Of a stretch of DNA of 51,917 bases, positions 1 through 11,656 are shown piece after piece; position 1 is the stretch's first letter; the number at the start of each line of letters is the position of its first letter. A program made the position numbers and the translations under genes. Location: positions 1 to 51,917 of the forward strand of contig JAQGMS010000005.1 in NCBI GenBank assembly GCA_028292245.1, written 5' to 3'. The notes beneath the pieces are model-generated. The model did not search any database. It saw only the letters and a program-made list of their open reading frames with translations, and was not told the origin of the DNA. This stretch comes from Ramlibacter sp. (GTDB lineage: Bacteria; Pseudomonadota; Gammaproteobacteria; Burkholderiales; Burkholderiaceae_C).

Positions 1-324
1 CTGCGCCTCTCGTACTTCTACATGCACGAGTCCTGCGGCCAGTGCACGCCTTGCCGCGAAGGCACGGGGTGGCTGTGGCGCGTGGTTGACCGCATCCACA
101 ACGGCCATGGCAAGCCCAGCGACATGGCCCTGCTCAACTCGGTGGCCGACAACATCCAGGGCCGCACCATCTGCGCGCTCGGCGACGCGGCGGCGATGCC
201 GGTGCGCGCCATGATCAAGCACTTCCGGCACGAATTCGAAGCAATGATCCAGAACGGAAAGACCTCCACCCCATCCCTCCCCCGGGAGGGGAGCGTGAGC
301 AATGAAGCGCGGAGCGCTCAATGA
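1..324 (+). CDS. nuoF: NADH-quinone oxidoreductase subunit F, 3' end
   Basis: This is the C-terminal part of the NADH-binding subunit of complex I; the gene starts before the window. The motif [12 protein letters not shown], with a fourth cysteine about 40 residues later in GRTICALGD, is the site of the N3 [4Fe-4S] cluster that accepts electrons from FMN. After the usual end of the family (near [10 protein letters not shown]) there is a low-complexity tail of about 20 residues, read through a GC-rich near-palindrome at about 269-287. The stop overlaps the nuoG start as ATGA (321-324), so the two are translationally coupled. The identification is clear; only the meaning of the tail is uncertain. 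Confidence 0.95.
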   Translation: MRLSYFYMHESCGQCTPCREGTGWLWRVVDRIHNGHGKPSDMALLNSVADNIQGRTICALGDAAAMPVRAMIKHFRHEFEAMIQNGKTSTPSLPREGSVSNEARSAQ

Positions 325-2468
325 TTGAGATCGAACTCGACGGCCAGAAGGTGGAGATCACCGAGGGCAGCATGATCATGCATGCGGCCGACAAGGCGGG
401 CACCTACATCCCGCACTTCTGCTATCACAAGAAACTGTCGATCGCGGCCAACTGCCGCATGTGCCTGGTCGACGTGGAGAAGGCGCCCAAGCCGATGCCC
501 GCCTGCGCCACGCCCGTGACCAACGGCATGATCGTGCGCACCAAGAGCGACAAGGCCCTGAAGGCCCAGCAGTCGGTGATGGAGTTCCTGCTGATCAACC
601 ATCCGCTCGACTGCCCGATCTGCGACCAAGGTGGCGAATGCCAGTTGCAGGACCTGGCTGTCGGCTACGGCGGCTCTTCGTCGCGCTACGAGGAAGAAAA
701 GCGCGTCGTGCTGCACAAGGACGTCGGCCCGCTGATCTCGATGGAAGAGATGAGCCGCTGCATCCATTGCACACGTTGCGTGCGTTTCGGCCAGGAAGTG
801 GCCGGCGTGATGGAGCTGGGCATGATCCATCGCGGCGAGCATTCCGAGATCACCACGGTGCTCAACGACACCGTCGATTCCGAAGTCTCCGGCAACATGA
901 TCGACCTGTGCCCGGTCGGCGCGCTCACCAGCAAGCCGTTCCGCTACCAGGCCCGCAACTGGGAGCTGTCGCGCCGCAAGTCGGTCAGCCCGCACGATTC
1001 CACCGGCGCCAACCTGATCGTGCAGGTCAAGAACAACAAGGTCATGCGCGTCCTCCCCTTGGAGAACGAAGCGGTCAACGAGTGCTGGCTGGCGGATCGG
1101 GATCGCTTCTCGTACGACGCACTGAACGGCGACGATCGCCTCACCTCGCCGATGCTCAAGCAAGGCGGGCAATGGAAGGCCGTCGACTGGCAGACCGCGC
1201 TCGAGTACGTGGCCAACGGCCTGAAGCAGATCAGGGCCGACCACGGCGCAAAGTCCATCGGCACGCTGGCGAGCCCGCACAGCACCGTGGAAGAGCTCTA
1301 CCTGGCCGGCGCGCTGATGCGCGGCCTGGGCAGCGAGAACATCGACTATCGCCTGCGCAACGCCGAATTCCCGGCGTCGGAAGGCGTCCGTTGGCTGGGG
1401 ACGTCGATCGCCTCGCTGTCGAACCTGCAGCGCGTGCTGGTGATCGGCGCAAACCTGCGAAAGGACCATCCGCTGTTCGCGTTGCGCATCCGCGCCGCCG
1501 TGCGCAAGGGCGCGGCTGTGTCGGTGGTCCATGACGTACAGAACGACTGGGCGATGTCCATCGCTTCGTCGGTGATCACGCCGGCGGCGCAGTGGGCGCA
1601 GGCGTTGGCCGACGTGGCGGCGGCGGTTGCCGCGGAAAAGGGCGCTTCGGCGCCCGCGCAGGGCAACGCCACCGATGCGGCCAAGGCGATCGCCAAATCG
1701 CTGCTGGGCGGCGAGCGAAAGGCCATCTTGCTGGGCAACGCAGCGGCCCACCACGCCAATGCGTCCGGCCTGCTGGCGCTGGCCAACTGGATCGGCGCGC
1801 AGACCGGCGCGACGGTGGGCTTCCTGACCGAGGCGGCCAATACCGTTGGCGCGCAACTGGTGGGCGCAACCCCGGGCGCGAATGGCTTGAACGCAGGCCA
1901 GATGCTGAGCGGCTCGCTCAAGGCCGTGATCCTGTTGAACAACGAACCCGAATTCGATTCGGCTGCCGGCAAGAAGGCGGCGGGCGCATTGGGACAGGCC
2001 GAAATGGTCGTGACGCTCAGCCCCTTCAAGGCCAACCTGGAGTTCAGCGACGTACTCCTGCCGATTGCGCCGTTCAGCGAGACGCCGGGCACATTCGTCA
2101 ACGCCGAGGGCCGGGTGCAGAGCTTCCATGCCGTGGTCAAGCCTTTGGGCGAGACGCGTCCGGCCTGGAAGGTGCTGCGCGTGCTGGCCAACCTGCTGGG
2201 CCTGCCCGGTTTTGCCTACGAGTCGGCGCAAGAAGTGCTGGTTGCAGCCCGTGGCGCGCTGGATGCGCAAGCAACCCACGTGCAAGGCGAGAAGTTGAAC
2301 AACGCGTCGACCGCCGCGATCGACGTATCGGCGCAAGCCGGCAAGCCGATCACCGCATCGATCTACCAATTGGACGGCATCGTGCGCCGCGCACCCTCGT
2401 TGCAGCTCACCGCCGATGCGCGTTCCGTGCAAGCGCGTGAGCAAGCGAGCGAAGGGGTGCCGGCATGA
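321..2468 (+). CDS. nuoG: NADH-quinone oxidoreductase subunit G
   Basis: The 715-residue iron-sulfur subunit carries electrons from NuoF through the peripheral arm of complex I. Visible ligands are a [2Fe-2S] set C34, C45, C48 and C62, a His-Cys3 set H94, C98, C101 and C107, and a [4Fe-4S] set C147, C150, C153 and C197. A molybdopterin-oxidoreductase-like domain follows to the end. The extra N7 cluster cysteines of the E. coli protein, expected soon after residue 220, are absent: the matching stretch reads [14 protein letters not shown]. The protein is also shorter than the roughly 900-residue E. coli form. The start overlaps nuoF and the stop overlaps nuoH, both as ATGA. Confidence 0.97.
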   Translation: MIEIELDGQKVEITEGSMIMHAADKAGTYIPHFCYHKKLSIAANCRMCLVDVEKAPKPMPACATPVTNGMIVRTKSDKALKAQQSVMEFLLINHPLDCPICDQGGECQLQDLAVGYGGSSSRYEEEKRVVLHKDVGPLISMEEMSRCIHCTRCVRFGQEVAGVMELGMIHRGEHSEITTVLNDTVDSEVSGNMIDLCPVGALTSKPFRYQARNWELSRRKSVSPHDSTGANLIVQVKNNKVMRVLPLENEAVNECWLADRDRFSYDALNGDDRLTSPMLKQGGQWKAVDWQTALEYVANGLKQIRADHGAKSIGTLASPHSTVEELYLAGALMRGLGSENIDYRLRNAEFPASEGVRWLGTSIASLSNLQRVLVIGANLRKDHPLFALRIRAAVRKGAAVSVVHDVQNDWAMSIASSVITPAAQWAQALADVAAAVAAEKGASAPAQGNATDAAKAIAKSLLGGERKAILLGNAAAHHANASGLLALANWIGAQTGATVGFLTEAANTVGAQLVGATPGANGLNAGQMLSGSLKAVILLNNEPEFDSAAGKKAAGALGQAEMVVTLSPFKANLEFSDVLLPIAPFSETPGTFVNAEGRVQSFHAVVKPLGETRPAWKVLRVLANLLGLPGFAYESAQEVLVAARGALDAQATHVQGEKLNNASTAAIDVSAQAGKPITASIYQLDGIVRRAPSLQLTADARSVQAREQASEGVPA

Positions 2469-3541
2469 TCGACCAGATCTATGGCTTCGGCAACGGCCTG
2501 ATCGGGGCGGGTTGGTGGACGGCTGCCGGCTGGCCTGTCATCTGGACGCTGATCAAGATCATCGTCGTCGTCGCGCCCCTCATGGGCGCCGTCGCTTACC
2601 TCACGTTGTGGGAACGCAAGGCCATCGGCTTCACGCAGATCCGCATCGGCCCGAACCGAATCGGCCCGCTGGGGCTGTTGCAGCCGATCGCCGATGCGGT
2701 GAAATTGCTGACCAAGGAAATCATCCTGCCCAGCGCGGCCAACAAGGGCCTGTTCTACCTGGGCCCGATCATGACCATCATGCCGGCGTTGGCCGCATGG
2801 GCCGTCATCCCGTTCGGGCCGGACGTAGCGCTGTCCAACATTAACGCCGGGCTGCTGTTCCTGATGGCCATCACGTCGATGGAAGTCTATGGCGTGATCA
2901 TCGCGGGCTGGGCTTCCAACTCCAAGTACGCCTTCCTCGGCGCGTTGCGCGCCTCCGCGCAGATGGTCAGCTACGAAATCGCGATGGGCTTCTGCCTGGT
3001 CGTGGTGCTGATGGTCGCGGGCAGCCTGAACATGACCGACATCGTGATGGGGCAGGCCCGCGGGACCGGCGCCAACATGGGCCTGAACTTCCTGTCCTGG
3101 AACTGGCTGCCGCTGCTGCCGATCTTCGTGGTGTATTTCATCTCGGGCCTGGCGGAAACCAACCGGCATCCGTTCGACGTTGTGGAAGGCGAATCGGAAA
3201 TCGTCGCGGGCCACATGATCGAGTACTCGGGCTTGAGCTTCGCGATGTTCTTCCTGGCCGAGTACGCCAACATGTGGCTGGTGTCGATCCTCGCCGTCAC
3301 GATGTTCCTGGGCGGCTGGCTGCCCCCCTTCGAGTTCCTTTCGTTCATCCCGGGCTGGATCTGGCTGGGCCTGAAGACTTTCGCGGTGGTCACGATCTTC
3401 CTGTGGGTGCGCGCCACCTTCCCGCGCTATCGCTACGACCAGATCATGCGGCTGGGCTGGAAGATCTTCATCCCGATCACCTTGGTGTGGCTGGTCGTCA
3501 TCGGCGCCGTCATGCAAACCCCCTACAACCCCTGGAAATAG
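2465..3541 (+). CDS. nuoH: NADH-quinone oxidoreductase subunit H
   Basis: This 358-residue membrane subunit sits at the junction of the peripheral and membrane arms and helps form the quinone chamber. Several hydrophobic segments are evident. The family loop [18 protein letters not shown] (nt about 3150-3200) holds the conserved acidic residues that couple quinone chemistry to proton pumping. The N-terminal [18 protein letters not shown] stretch is also typical. The length is normal. Translation is coupled to nuoG by the ATGA overlap at 2465-2468, and nuoI follows after 4 bases. Confidence 0.97.
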   Translation: MIDQIYGFGNGLIGAGWWTAAGWPVIWTLIKIIVVVAPLMGAVAYLTLWERKAIGFTQIRIGPNRIGPLGLLQPIADAVKLLTKEIILPSAANKGLFYLGPIMTIMPALAAWAVIPFGPDVALSNINAGLLFLMAITSMEVYGVIIAGWASNSKYAFLGALRASAQMVSYEIAMGFCLVVVLMVAGSLNMTDIVMGQARGTGANMGLNFLSWNWLPLLPIFVVYFISGLAETNRHPFDVVEGESEIVAGHMIEYSGLSFAMFFLAEYANMWLVSILAVTMFLGGWLPPFEFLSFIPGWIWLGLKTFAVVTIFLWVRATFPRYRYDQIMRLGWKIFIPITLVWLVVIGAVMQTPYNPWK

Positions 3542-3545
3542 AGCC

Positions 3546-4067
3546 ATGACTTACCAAGCCCTGGCATCGCAGCGCCCCGCCTTCTCGCTCAAGGACTTCC
3601 TGTCCAGCTTCATGCTGTTCGAGTTGTTCAAGGGCCTGGCCATCACCGGCAAGTACGCCTTCAGCCGCAAGATCACGGTGCAGTTCCCCGAGGAAAAGAC
3701 ACCGCTGTCGCCTCGCTTCCGCGGCCTGCACGCGCTGCGCCGCTACGAGAACGGCGAGGAGCGCTGCATCGCCTGCAAATTGTGCGAGGCCGTGTGTCCC
3801 GCGCTGGCCATCACGATCGAGTCCGACCAGCGTGCCGACGGCACGCGCCGCACCACGCGGTACGACATCGACCTGACCAAGTGCATCTTCTGCGGCTTCT
3901 GCGAAGAGAGCTGCCCGGTCGATTCGATCGTCGAAACCCACATCCTCGAATATCACGGCGAAAAGCGCGGCGACCTTTATTTCACCAAGGAAATGCTGCT
4001 GGCCGTGGGTGACCGCTACGAGCCCGAGATCGCCGCGGCCAGGGCGGCCGACGCCAAATACCGTTGA
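3546..4067 (+). CDS. nuoI: NADH-quinone oxidoreductase subunit I
   Basis: The 173-residue ferredoxin-like subunit carries the N6a and N6b [4Fe-4S] clusters that feed N2 and quinone. Two CxxCxxCxxxCP motifs are visible at C74/C77/C80/C84 and C113/C116/C119/C123. An amphipathic N-terminal region (residues about 15-40) matches the membrane-anchoring helix of this subunit. The length is usual for proteobacteria. It lies directly after nuoH and 27 bases before nuoJ. Confidence 0.97.
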   Translation: MTYQALASQRPAFSLKDFLSSFMLFELFKGLAITGKYAFSRKITVQFPEEKTPLSPRFRGLHALRRYENGEERCIACKLCEAVCPALAITIESDQRADGTRRTTRYDIDLTKCIFCGFCEESCPVDSIVETHILEYHGEKRGDLYFTKEMLLAVGDRYEPEIAAARAADAKYR

Positions 4068-4094
4068 TGCACCGCTGAATCAAAAGAATAAAAC

Positions 4095-4757
4095 ATGGAC
4101 ATCAGAACCGGCTTTTTCTACCTGTTCTCCGCGGTGCTGCTGTTCGCGGCTTTTCGCGTCATCACCGCGCGCAACCCGGTGTACGCCGCGCTCTACCTGG
4201 TGCTGGCCTTTTTCCAGGCGGCGGCGGTGTGGATCCTGCTCAAGGCCGAATTCCTGGCGATCTCGCTGGTGCTGGTCTACGTCGGCGCCGTGATGGTGCT
4301 GTTCCTGTTCGTCGTGATGATGCTGGACATCAACGTCGACAGTTTCCGTGCCGGCTTCTGGAAGCACTTTCCGCTCGCCGCGTCGGTGGGCGTGCTGATC
4401 GCGCTGGAGATGGCCGCTGTGCTGATGGGGGGCTTCCGGCTGGGCGAGGAGCCGCGCTCGATCCCCGTGGCGGCCGCTGGCAGCATCCCGCTCTCCAACA
4501 CCAAGGAACTGGGCAAGCTGCTCTACACCCAGTACCTGTATCCGCTTGAAATCGCCGCGGTGATCCTGCTGGTGGCCATCGTCGCCGCCATCGCGCTGAC
4601 GCTGCGCGAGCGCAAGGACAGCAAGCACGTCGATCCGTCGGACCAGGTGCGCGTCAAGGCGAGCGACCGCGTGCGCATCGTCAAATTGGCACCCACGATG
4701 GTGGAGCCCGAGCCTGTGCCTGAAGCGGCGCCCGCCGGCGGGGGGGCCAAGGCATGA
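4095..4757 (+). CDS. nuoJ: NADH-quinone oxidoreductase subunit J
   Basis: The 220-residue membrane subunit has about five hydrophobic segments in its first 170 residues. The conserved [19 protein letters not shown] stretch is the helix whose pi-bulge links the quinone chamber to the proton channels in complex I. The last 60 residues are hydrophilic and end in a Pro/Ala/Gly-rich tail. The stop overlaps the nuoK start (ATGA, 4754-4757). Confidence 0.95.
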   Translation: MDIRTGFFYLFSAVLLFAAFRVITARNPVYAALYLVLAFFQAAAVWILLKAEFLAISLVLVYVGAVMVLFLFVVMMLDINVDSFRAGFWKHFPLAASVGVLIALEMAAVLMGGFRLGEEPRSIPVAAAGSIPLSNTKELGKLLYTQYLYPLEIAAVILLVAIVAAIALTLRERKDSKHVDPSDQVRVKASDRVRIVKLAPTMVEPEPVPEAAPAGGGAKA

Positions 4758-5062
4758 TCCTCACCCTCGGACATTTCCTCTCGCTCGGCGCGATGCTGTT
4801 CGCGCTGTCGGTGATCGGCATCTTCCTGAACCGCCGCAACCTGATCGTGCTGCTGATGGCCATCGAGCTGATGCTGCTGGCCGTCAACATGAACTTCGTC
4901 GCGTTCTCGTACTACCTGAACGACATGCACGGCCAGGTGTTCGTGTTCTTCATCCTCACGGTGGCGGCGGCCGAGTCGGCCATCGGCCTTGCGATCCTGG
5001 TGCTGCTGTTCCGCAACAAGTCGAACATCAACGTCGACGAACTCAACACGCTCAAGGGCTAG
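4754..5062 (+). CDS. nuoK: NADH-quinone oxidoreductase subunit K
   Basis: The 102-residue subunit has three hydrophobic segments. Membrane-embedded glutamates E38 (MAIELML) and E74 (AAAESAIG) match the two conserved acidic residues that form part of the central proton path. It overlaps nuoJ by 4 bases and ends 16 bases before nuoL. Length and motifs are standard. Confidence 0.96.
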   Translation: MILTLGHFLSLGAMLFALSVIGIFLNRRNLIVLLMAIELMLLAVNMNFVAFSYYLNDMHGQVFVFFILTVAAAESAIGLAILVLLFRNKSNINVDELNTLKG

Positions 5063-5078
5063 GCCCCACAAGAAGAAC

Positions 5079-7118
<2,040 letters not shown>

Positions 7119-7136
7119 GACGAGAGATAAGAACAA

Positions 7137-8609
7137 ATGGGACTCTTGAGCCTTGCGATCTGGACGCCGATCCTGTTCGGCGTCGTGCTGCTGGCACTGG
7201 GCCGCGACGATCAGGCGCGCGCCGTGCGCTGGTTCGCGCTGGTCGGCGCCGTGGTCAGCCTGCTGGTCACGCTGCCGCTGTACAAGCACTTCGACCTCGC
7301 GACGTCGGCCATGCAGTTCGTCGAGAAGGCGCCCTGGATCGACCGCTTCAATGTGAGCTACCACCTCGGCCTGGACGGCATCTCGTTCTGGTTCGTGCTG
7401 CTCACGGCGTTCATCAACCTGGTGGTGGTCATCTCCGCCTGGGAAGTGATCACCGAGCGCGTCAATCAGTACATGGGCGCTTTCATGATCCTGTCGGGTC
7501 TGATGATCGGCGTCTTCTGTGCGCTCGACGGCATCCTGTTCTACGTGTTCTTCGAGGCGACGCTGATCCCGATGTACCTGATCATCGGCATCTGGGGCGG
7601 CCCCAACAAGATCTACGCGGCGTTCAAGTTCTTCCTGTACACGCTGCTCGGATCGCTCCTGATGCTGGTCGCGCTGGTCTACCTGTACACCAAGTCCGGC
7701 GGCAGCTTCGACATCCTCACCTGGCACAAGTTGCCTTTGAGCCTGCAGGCGCAGACCTTCCTGTTCTTCGCCTTCTTCGCGGCGTTTGCGGTGAAGGTGC
7801 CGATGTGGCCGGTCCACACCTGGCTGCCCGACGTGCACGTCGAGGCGCCCACCGGCGGCTCCGCCGTGCTGGCCGCCATCATGCTGAAACTCGGCGCGTA
7901 CGGTTTCCTGCGGTTCTCGATGCCGATCGCGCCCGACGCCGCGCACGAATGGGCCTGGTTCATGATCGCGCTGTCGCTGATCGCCGTGGTCTATGTGGGC
8001 CTGGTGGCGATGGTGCAGCAGGACATGAAGAAGCTGGTCGCCTATTCGTCGGTGGCGCACATGGGGTTCGTGACGCTCGGCTTCTTCATCTTCAACGACC
8101 TCGGCGTCGCCGGCGGCATCGTCCAGATGATCGCGCACGGCTTCGTTTCGGGCGCGATGTTCCTTTGCATCGGTGTGCTGTACGACCGCGTGCATTCGCG
8201 CGAGATCGCCAGCTATGGCGGCGTGGTGAACACCATGCCCAACTTCACTGCCTTCGCGCTGCTGTTCTGCATGGCCAACTGCGGCCTGCCGGCCACCGCC
8301 GGGTTCGTCGGCGAGTGGATGGTGATCCTGGGCGCCGTCAAGGCCAACTTCTGGCTCGGCGTGGCGGCGGCTTCGGCGCTGGTGTTCGGCGCGGCCTACA
8401 CGCTGTGGATGTTCAAGCGTGTCTACCTCGGCCCGGTGGCCAACGACCACGTGCGTGAGCTCACCGACATCAACAGCCGCGAGTTCCTGATGCTGGGCAT
8501 GCTGGCCGTGGCGGTGCTGGTGATGGGCCTGTACCCGAAGCCCTTCACCGACGTCATGAACGTGTCGGTGGCCGACTTCCTCAAGCACGTGGCAGCGTCC
8601 AAACTCTGA
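7137..8609 (+). CDS. nuoM: NADH-quinone oxidoreductase subunit M
   Basis: The 490-residue antiporter-like membrane subunit is the second proton-pumping module of complex I. Conserved E140 lies in FFEATLIPMYLIIGIWGG, and the channel loop HTWLPDVHVEAPTGGS leads into an antiporter-type lysine helix. About 14 hydrophobic segments are apparent. The start is an ATG 18 bases after the nuoL stop, and nuoN follows after 13 bases. The length is standard. Confidence 0.97.
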   Translation: MGLLSLAIWTPILFGVVLLALGRDDQARAVRWFALVGAVVSLLVTLPLYKHFDLATSAMQFVEKAPWIDRFNVSYHLGLDGISFWFVLLTAFINLVVVISAWEVITERVNQYMGAFMILSGLMIGVFCALDGILFYVFFEATLIPMYLIIGIWGGPNKIYAAFKFFLYTLLGSLLMLVALVYLYTKSGGSFDILTWHKLPLSLQAQTFLFFAFFAAFAVKVPMWPVHTWLPDVHVEAPTGGSAVLAAIMLKLGAYGFLRFSMPIAPDAAHEWAWFMIALSLIAVVYVGLVAMVQQDMKKLVAYSSVAHMGFVTLGFFIFNDLGVAGGIVQMIAHGFVSGAMFLCIGVLYDRVHSREIASYGGVVNTMPNFTAFALLFCMANCGLPATAGFVGEWMVILGAVKANFWLGVAAASALVFGAAYTLWMFKRVYLGPVANDHVRELTDINSREFLMLGMLAVAVLVMGLYPKPFTDVMNVSVADFLKHVAASKL

Positions 8610-8622
8610 ACGAACAAGAAAA

Positions 8623-10110
8623 ATGATCGACAAACTCAGCTGGATCACTGTCTACCCGGAGCTGGTGCTGCTGGCCATGGCGTGCGTGATCGCCATGATC
8701 GACCTGGGCGTCACCACCCACCGCCGCACGCTCACGTACGTGCTGACGCTGCTCACGCTCGGCGTGGTGGCCGCGATGCAGGCGATGTACGCCTCCGGCG
8801 ACCAGACCTTCTACGGCTTCGGCAACATGGTGGTGAGCGACCCCATGGGCAACTGGCTGAAGTTCTTCGCCACCATCGCGATGATGGTCTGCCTGGTCTA
8901 CGGCCGCCCGTACGCCGGCGACCGCGACATGTTGCGCGGCGGCGAGATGTTCATCCTGGCGATGTTCTCGCTGCTGGGCATCTTCGTGATGATCTCCGGC
9001 AGCAATTTCCTGGTGATCTACCTCGGGCTGGAGCTGCTCACACTGTGCAGCTACGCGCTGGTCGCGCTGCGGCGCGATCACGCCACCTCTACCGAGGCGG
9101 CGATGAAGTACTTCGTCCTCGGCGCGATGGCCAGCGGCTTCCTGCTCTACGGCCTGTCGATGCTGTACGGCGCCACCGGCTCGCTGGACATCAATGAAGT
9201 CTACAAATCGGTGGGCAGCGGCCGCATCAACCACCAGGTGATGGTGTTCGGCCTGGTGTTCATCGTCGCCGGCCTCGCGTTCAAGCTCGGCGCGGCGCCG
9301 TTCCACATGTGGATCCCCGACGTCTACCAGGGCGCGCCCACTTCCGTCACGATCATGATCGGCAGCGCGCCCGAGCTTGCGGCTTTCGCCATCGCCATCC
9401 GCCTGCTGGTGGAAGGGCTGATTCCGCTGGCGCTCGACTGGCAGCAGATGCTGATCGTGATGGCCGTGGCCTCGCTGTTCATCGGCAACCTGGCCGCCAT
9501 CGCGCAGACCAACCTCAAGCGCATGCTGGCGTACTCCACCATCGGCCAGATGGGTTTCGTGCTGCTCGGCCTGGCCACCGGCGTCATGAACGGCAATACC
9601 AACAACGCGCAGTTCGCCTACAGCTCGGCGATGTTCTACATCATCACCTACGTGCTGACGACGCTGGCCACCTTCGGGATCATCCTGCTGCTGGCGCGCG
9701 AAGGCTTCGAGAGCGAGGAAATCTCCGACCTCGCCGGCCTGAACCAGCGCAACCCGCTCTACGCCGGCGTGATGGCCGTCTGCCTGTTCTCGCTGGCCGG
9801 CGTGCCGCCGCTGGTGGGCTTCTACGCCAAGCTGGCGGTGCTGCAGGCGCTGATCGCTTCCAGCCAGGCCGGGTACATCGCACTGGCCGTGTTCGCGGTG
9901 ATGATGTCGCTGATCGGCTCGTTCTATTACCTGCGCGTGGTCAAGGTCATGTACTTCGACGCGCCGATCACGGTCACCACCGTGGTGGCGCCGCTGGACG
10001 TGCGCCTCGTGCTGTCGCTCAACGGCGCGCTGGTGCTGATCCTGGGCATCCTGCCGGGCGGCCTGATGACGCTGTGCATGAACGCGATCATCAAGACCCT
10101 GGCCACTTGA
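8623..10110 (+). CDS. nuoN: NADH-quinone oxidoreductase subunit N
   Basis: The 495-residue antiporter-like subunit closes the nuo operon. Conserved E137 lies in YLGLELLTLCSYALVAL, and the loop FHMWIPDVYQGAPTSVT is diagnostic. About 14 hydrophobic segments are apparent. The downstream DUF2818 gene starts 24 bases later and is probably on the same transcript. No terminator was seen between them. Confidence 0.97.
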   Translation: MIDKLSWITVYPELVLLAMACVIAMIDLGVTTHRRTLTYVLTLLTLGVVAAMQAMYASGDQTFYGFGNMVVSDPMGNWLKFFATIAMMVCLVYGRPYAGDRDMLRGGEMFILAMFSLLGIFVMISGSNFLVIYLGLELLTLCSYALVALRRDHATSTEAAMKYFVLGAMASGFLLYGLSMLYGATGSLDINEVYKSVGSGRINHQVMVFGLVFIVAGLAFKLGAAPFHMWIPDVYQGAPTSVTIMIGSAPELAAFAIAIRLLVEGLIPLALDWQQMLIVMAVASLFIGNLAAIAQTNLKRMLAYSTIGQMGFVLLGLATGVMNGNTNNAQFAYSSAMFYIITYVLTTLATFGIILLLAREGFESEEISDLAGLNQRNPLYAGVMAVCLFSLAGVPPLVGFYAKLAVLQALIASSQAGYIALAVFAVMMSLIGSFYYLRVVKVMYFDAPITVTTVVAPLDVRLVLSLNGALVLILGILPGGLMTLCMNAIIKTLAT

Positions 10111-10134
10111 CGCCGCACCCGGCTGGGCACTGAG

Positions 10135-10455
10135 ATGTCCCAAACCGCTTCCATCTGGATCGTCATCCTGGCCGCCTTGGCGGCGGCCAACCTGCCTTTC
10201 ATCAACGAGCGGCTGCTGGCGGTCATGCCGCTCGCGCGAGAAAAGAACCTGGCGATCCGCGTTGCCGAACTGGTGCTGATGTACTTCCTGGTCGGCGGCC
10301 TGGGCTTGCTGCTGGAGCAGCACGCGGGACAGATCGCGCCGCAGACCTGGGAGTTCTACGCCGTCACCGGGCCGCTGTTCATCATCCTCGCCTTCCCGGG
10401 TTTCATCTGGCGCTACCTGCGCCGGCACCATCCGCGGCCCCGGACCGAAACCTGA
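10135..10455 (+). CDS. DUF2818-family small membrane protein
   Basis: This is a 106-residue protein with three hydrophobic segments (about residues 7-25, 38-60 and 75-92) and a basic tail. It is the small membrane protein that commonly follows nuoN in Burkholderiales. Its function is unknown; position suggests an accessory role in complex I or simple co-transcription. It ends 2 bases before the NUDIX gene. Confidence 0.8.
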   Translation: MSQTASIWIVILAALAAANLPFINERLLAVMPLAREKNLAIRVAELVLMYFLVGGLGLLLEQHAGQIAPQTWEFYAVTGPLFIILAFPGFIWRYLRRHHPRPRTET

Positions 10456-10457
10456 AC

Positions 10458-11030
10458 ATGCCGGACGACAGCCACCTGATCGAACAGAAGATCGACAGCC
10501 AGGAGCTGCTCAAAGGCCGTTTCCTGCACGCCTTCCGCGACACGGTGCGCCTGCCCGATGGCAGCCAGACCACGCGCGAATATGTCGTCCATCCGGGTGC
10601 CGTGATGGTGATCCCTATCCTCGACGACGGCCGGTTGGTGCTGGAGCGCCAGTTCCGCTATCCGATGGGACGGGTGATGGTCGAATTCCCGGCGGGCAAG
10701 CTCGACGAGGGCGAAGACCCGCTGGCCTGCGCGCGGCGCGAACTGCTGGAAGAGACCGGCTACACGGCGACCGAGTGGACGCGTGCCGGGTTGCTGCATC
10801 CGGTGATTTCCTATTCGACCGAGTTCATCGAGATCTGGTTCGCGCGCGGCCTGACCTTGAGCAAGCCGGCGCTGGACGAAGGCGAATTCCTGGAAGTGTT
10901 CACCGCCACGCCGGCCGAATTGCAAGCCTGGTGCCGCGACGGCCAGGTGACCGATGCCAAGACGCTCGCCGGCATGCTCTGGCTGCAGAACGTCCTTTCC
11001 GGCGTGTGGACTTTGGACGGCGCGCGATAA
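10458..11030 (+). CDS. NUDIX hydrolase, ADP-ribose pyrophosphatase type
   Basis: The 190-residue protein has a complete Nudix box at residues 80-102, GX5EX7REUXEEXGU, with REL at 94-96 and EE at 98-99. The preceding RQFRYP and EFPAGK elements are typical of the ADP-sugar pyrophosphatase (NudF) subgroup, which splits ADP-ribose into AMP and ribose-5-phosphate. Substrate choice cannot be settled from sequence alone. It lies directly after the DUF2818 gene and 8 bases before the DUF1178 gene, so it is probably in the tail of the nuo operon. Confidence 0.88.
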   Translation: MPDDSHLIEQKIDSQELLKGRFLHAFRDTVRLPDGSQTTREYVVHPGAVMVIPILDDGRLVLERQFRYPMGRVMVEFPAGKLDEGEDPLACARRELLEETGYTATEWTRAGLLHPVISYSTEFIEIWFARGLTLSKPALDEGEFLEVFTATPAELQAWCRDGQVTDAKTLAGMLWLQNVLSGVWTLDGAR

Positions 11031-11038
11031 TCAGGGCC

Positions 11039-11476
11039 ATGAAGGTCCTCAACCTGCAGTGTTCGCACAGCCACAGCTTCGAAGGCTGGTTCGCGTCGGA
11101 AGACGAGTTCCAGGCGCAATTGACGCGCGGCATCGTCGAATGTCCGCTCTGCGGTGACAACGGCGTGACCAAGATGCTGAGCGCGCCCCGCCTGAACCTG
11201 GGCGCCGCGCAGCCCGCGGAGCGGCAGGAGGTCGTCACGGCGCCTGACGCCACGATGCAGGCGGCCTGGCTGAAGATGGTGCGGCATGTGATGGCCAACA
11301 CCGACGACGTCGGCGACCGCTTCGCCGAAGAGGCGCGGCGCATCCACTACGGTGAAACCGAAGAGCGCGGCATCCGCGGCCAGGCGTCGCGCGAGGAAAC
11401 CGAGGCGCTAGTGGAGGAGGGCATCGGAGTCTTGCCGTTGCCCATCCCTAAATCCCTCAAAGGGCCGCTGCAGTAG
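11039..11476 (+). CDS. DUF1178-family protein
   Basis: This 145-residue protein begins MKVLNLQCSHSHSFEGWF and has C8 plus a CPLC pair at C35/C38, followed by KMLSAPRLN. That layout is the zinc-ribbon start of DUF1178 proteins, whose biochemical role is unknown. The ATG at 11039 is chosen because the family begins with this motif; an in-frame extension upstream would run into the NUDIX gene. A GATAAT hexamer at 11026-11031 lies 8 bases before the start codon and could serve a short-leader promoter. The first CGCAGAGG inverted repeat follows 7 bases after the stop. Confidence 0.85.
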   Translation: MKVLNLQCSHSHSFEGWFASEDEFQAQLTRGIVECPLCGDNGVTKMLSAPRLNLGAAQPAERQEVVTAPDATMQAAWLKMVRHVMANTDDVGDRFAEEARRIHYGETEERGIRGQASREETEALVEEGIGVLPLPIPKSLKGPLQ

Positions 11477-11483
11477 GTTGTTT

Positions 11484-11647
11484 GGTTGGCGTGCTGCGGT
11501 TTTTTGAACGCAGAGGTCGCAGAGTTTTCGCAGAGGACGCAGAGGAATACCAAAGAAGGTTTTTCTTCTTACCTTTCTCTGTCTTCCTCTGCGTCCTCTG
11601 CGTAACCTTTGCGCCCTCTGCGTTCAAAATACCTCAGCGCGCCAACC
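11484..11647. repeat. CGCAGAGG inverted repeat, copy 1
   Basis: The left arm holds four spaced CGCAGAGG-like units (11510-11545). The right arm holds their reverse complements (11586-11623). Beyond TTTTGAACG the pairing extends outwards to GGTTGGCG at 11484 and CGCCAACC at 11640-11647. The arms are separated by a short pyrimidine/purine-rich spacer. It lies between two converging genes and could fold into a long hairpin acting as a two-way terminator. Three further copies are in the window. Confidence 0.9.
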
Positions 11648-11656
11648 GCCCCCAAC

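Noticed and set aside
269..324. NuoF C-terminal tail as a mobile-element insertion
   Set aside because: Only a short GC-rich near-palindrome is present, with no repeat elsewhere in the window. A variable tail is simpler.
318..2444. Long open frame antisense to nuoG (and similar ones opposite nuoM at 6270-8648 and nuoN at 8581-10431)
   Set aside because: They mirror GC-rich codon structure of the real genes, are Arg/His/Gln-rich with no known domain, and have no ribosome sites.
11500..11630. CGCAGAGG units read as a CRISPR-like array
   Set aside because: Units are 8-9 bases, spaced by only a few bases and mirrored in the second arm; there are no spacers of CRISPR size and no cas genes.
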